From assembly GCA_964579765.1 (NCBI GenBank), contig CAZOIK010000139.1:1-12482 (forward strand): a stretch of 12,482 nt of DNA. The letters are read 5' to 3'. The notes beneath the pieces are model-generated. The model was not told where the DNA came from. It saw only the letters and a list, made by a program, of their open reading frames with translations, and searched no databases. The position numbers and the translations under genes were made by a program. Shown in pieces: positions 11,983 to 12,482 of this stretch. This DNA is from DATNBT01 sp964579765. GTDB lineage: Bacteria; Acidobacteriota; Vicinamibacteria; Vicinamibacterales; CAVVIG01. Numbering within the stretch: position 1 is the stretch's first letter; every line of letters begins with the position of its first letter.

Positions 11983-12482
11983 GTGCCCTATGATCACAAC
12001 GTGCGGCTCTGCGATTTCCTGTTCGACGAGTTGTGGCGCGAGGGCGTCCGGCAGATCTTCGGCATCCCGGGCGACTTCGTCCTCAACCTCTATAACGCGC
12101 TCGAGCGCGACGGGCGGTTCCGCCTCGTCCGTCTGAGCCACGAGCCGTCGGTCGGCTTCGCCGCCGACGGGGCGGCGCGCATCACGGGCGGCCTCGGCGT
12201 CTGCTGCGTCACGTACGGCGCCGGCGGCCTGAACATGATCAACCCGATCGCGTGCGCGTACGCGGAGGAGTCGCCGCTCGTCGTCCTGACCGGCGGACCG
12301 GGACGCGCGGAAAAGGCCGCCGACATCCCGGTCCATCACGAGGTGAAGACGTTCGAGTCGCAGCTCAAGGTCTACCAGGAAGTCACCGAGTACGCCGCGA
12401 TCCTCGACGACCCGCGCACGGCGGCGTCGCACAACCGAAAGGCGATCGAAGTCGCGTCGAAAGCGAAACGGCCGGTCTATCT
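11983..12482 (+). CDS. Thiamine-diphosphate 2-oxoacid decarboxylase, 5' part
   Basis: The first 166 residues of a thiamine-diphosphate enzyme cut by the right edge. Visible are GVRQIFGIPGDFVLNLY, the cofactor-activating Glu in LSHEPSVGFAADGAAR (E54 from the first GTG), TYGAGGLNMINPIACAYAEE, and an adjacent His pair in IPVHHEVKTF (H118-H119). The Glu-to-HH spacing matches pyruvate and indolepyruvate decarboxylases, whose HH pair acts in non-oxidative decarboxylation. So an indolepyruvate/phenylpyruvate- or pyruvate-type decarboxylase is more likely than acetolactate synthase, though the substrate cannot be decided from this part. Two in-frame GTG starts compete: 11983, with GAGGGA 6 bases upstream, and 12001, with TATGAT at -12 to -7. 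Co-transcription with PEPC is plausible from the 13-base gap. Confidence 0.85.
   Translation, partial: MPYDHNVRLCDFLFDELWREGVRQIFGIPGDFVLNLYNALERDGRFRLVRLSHEPSVGFAADGAARITGGLGVCCVTYGAGGLNMINPIACAYAEESPLVVLTGGPGRAEKAADIPVHHEVKTFESQLKVYQEVTEYAAILDDPRTAASHNRKAIEVASKAKRPVY
11989..11994 (+). promoter_or_regulatory. Possible -10 box for an internal leaderless start
   Basis: TATGAT lies at -12 to -7 relative to the in-frame GTG at 12001, five of six matches to TATAAT. It falls inside the first codons of the longer reading from GTG 11983. The same geometry recurs at four other starts in this window, which is why I record it; function is inference. Confidence 0.4.

Overview
The window is about 12.5 kb of GC-rich, densely coded DNA (ten complete genes, two cut by the window edges, and one 38-residue gene). 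There is no intergenic stretch over about 110 bases and no RNA gene, transposase, prophage or CRISPR signal. The gene families suggest a soil-type Acidobacteriota, perhaps Vicinamibacteria: a DUF1592-type secreted cytochrome next to a periplasmic ankyrin protein, a DUF6152 protein, and secreted proteins with Arg-Gly-rich leaders. That placement is inference from family content and base composition, not from a marker gene.

Layout. Bases 1-175 (minus) are the start of a c-type cytochrome gene. It diverges over a 17-base gap from a secreted ankyrin-repeat gene (193-1767). That gene overlaps by 20 bases a soluble PAS-PAS histidine kinase (1748-3214). A hairpin separates the kinase from a convergent 38-aa gene (3268-3384, minus). 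Then on plus come a GNAT acetyltransferase (3495-3953), a secreted protein with an RG-rich leader (3962-4708) and a CPBP-family membrane protease (4714-5586). On minus, reading from right to left, lie an SMP-30/gluconolactonase-like secreted protein (9136-8039), a metallo-beta-lactamase-fold protein (7966-6530), a DUF6152 protein (6533-6159) and a probable outer-membrane barrel (about 6189-5608). On plus, phosphoenolpyruvate carboxylase (9231-11969) is followed by the 5' part of a thiamine-diphosphate 2-oxoacid decarboxylase (11983 to the edge).

Two patterns go beyond ordinary gene content. First, five gene starts have a TANNNT -10 box about 6-7 bases before the start codon, the geometry of leaderless transcription. 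In the 17-base gap at 176-192 one AT-rich core serves both divergent genes at exact leaderless spacing. Second, there are three 25-base GTAG-plus-hairpin elements, two of them an inverted pair, and one related longer hairpin. They look like REP/BIME repeats of the kind mobilised by RAYT (TnpA-REP) proteins. One lies where a gene's start and signal-peptide n-region should be.

Functionally, the window mixes an envelope/secreted module (cytochrome, ankyrin, barrel, DUF6152, MBL, SMP-30), an orphan sensor kinase and central carbon metabolism (anaplerotic PEPC next to a 2-oxoacid decarboxylase). I see no multi-gene defence or biosynthetic system.
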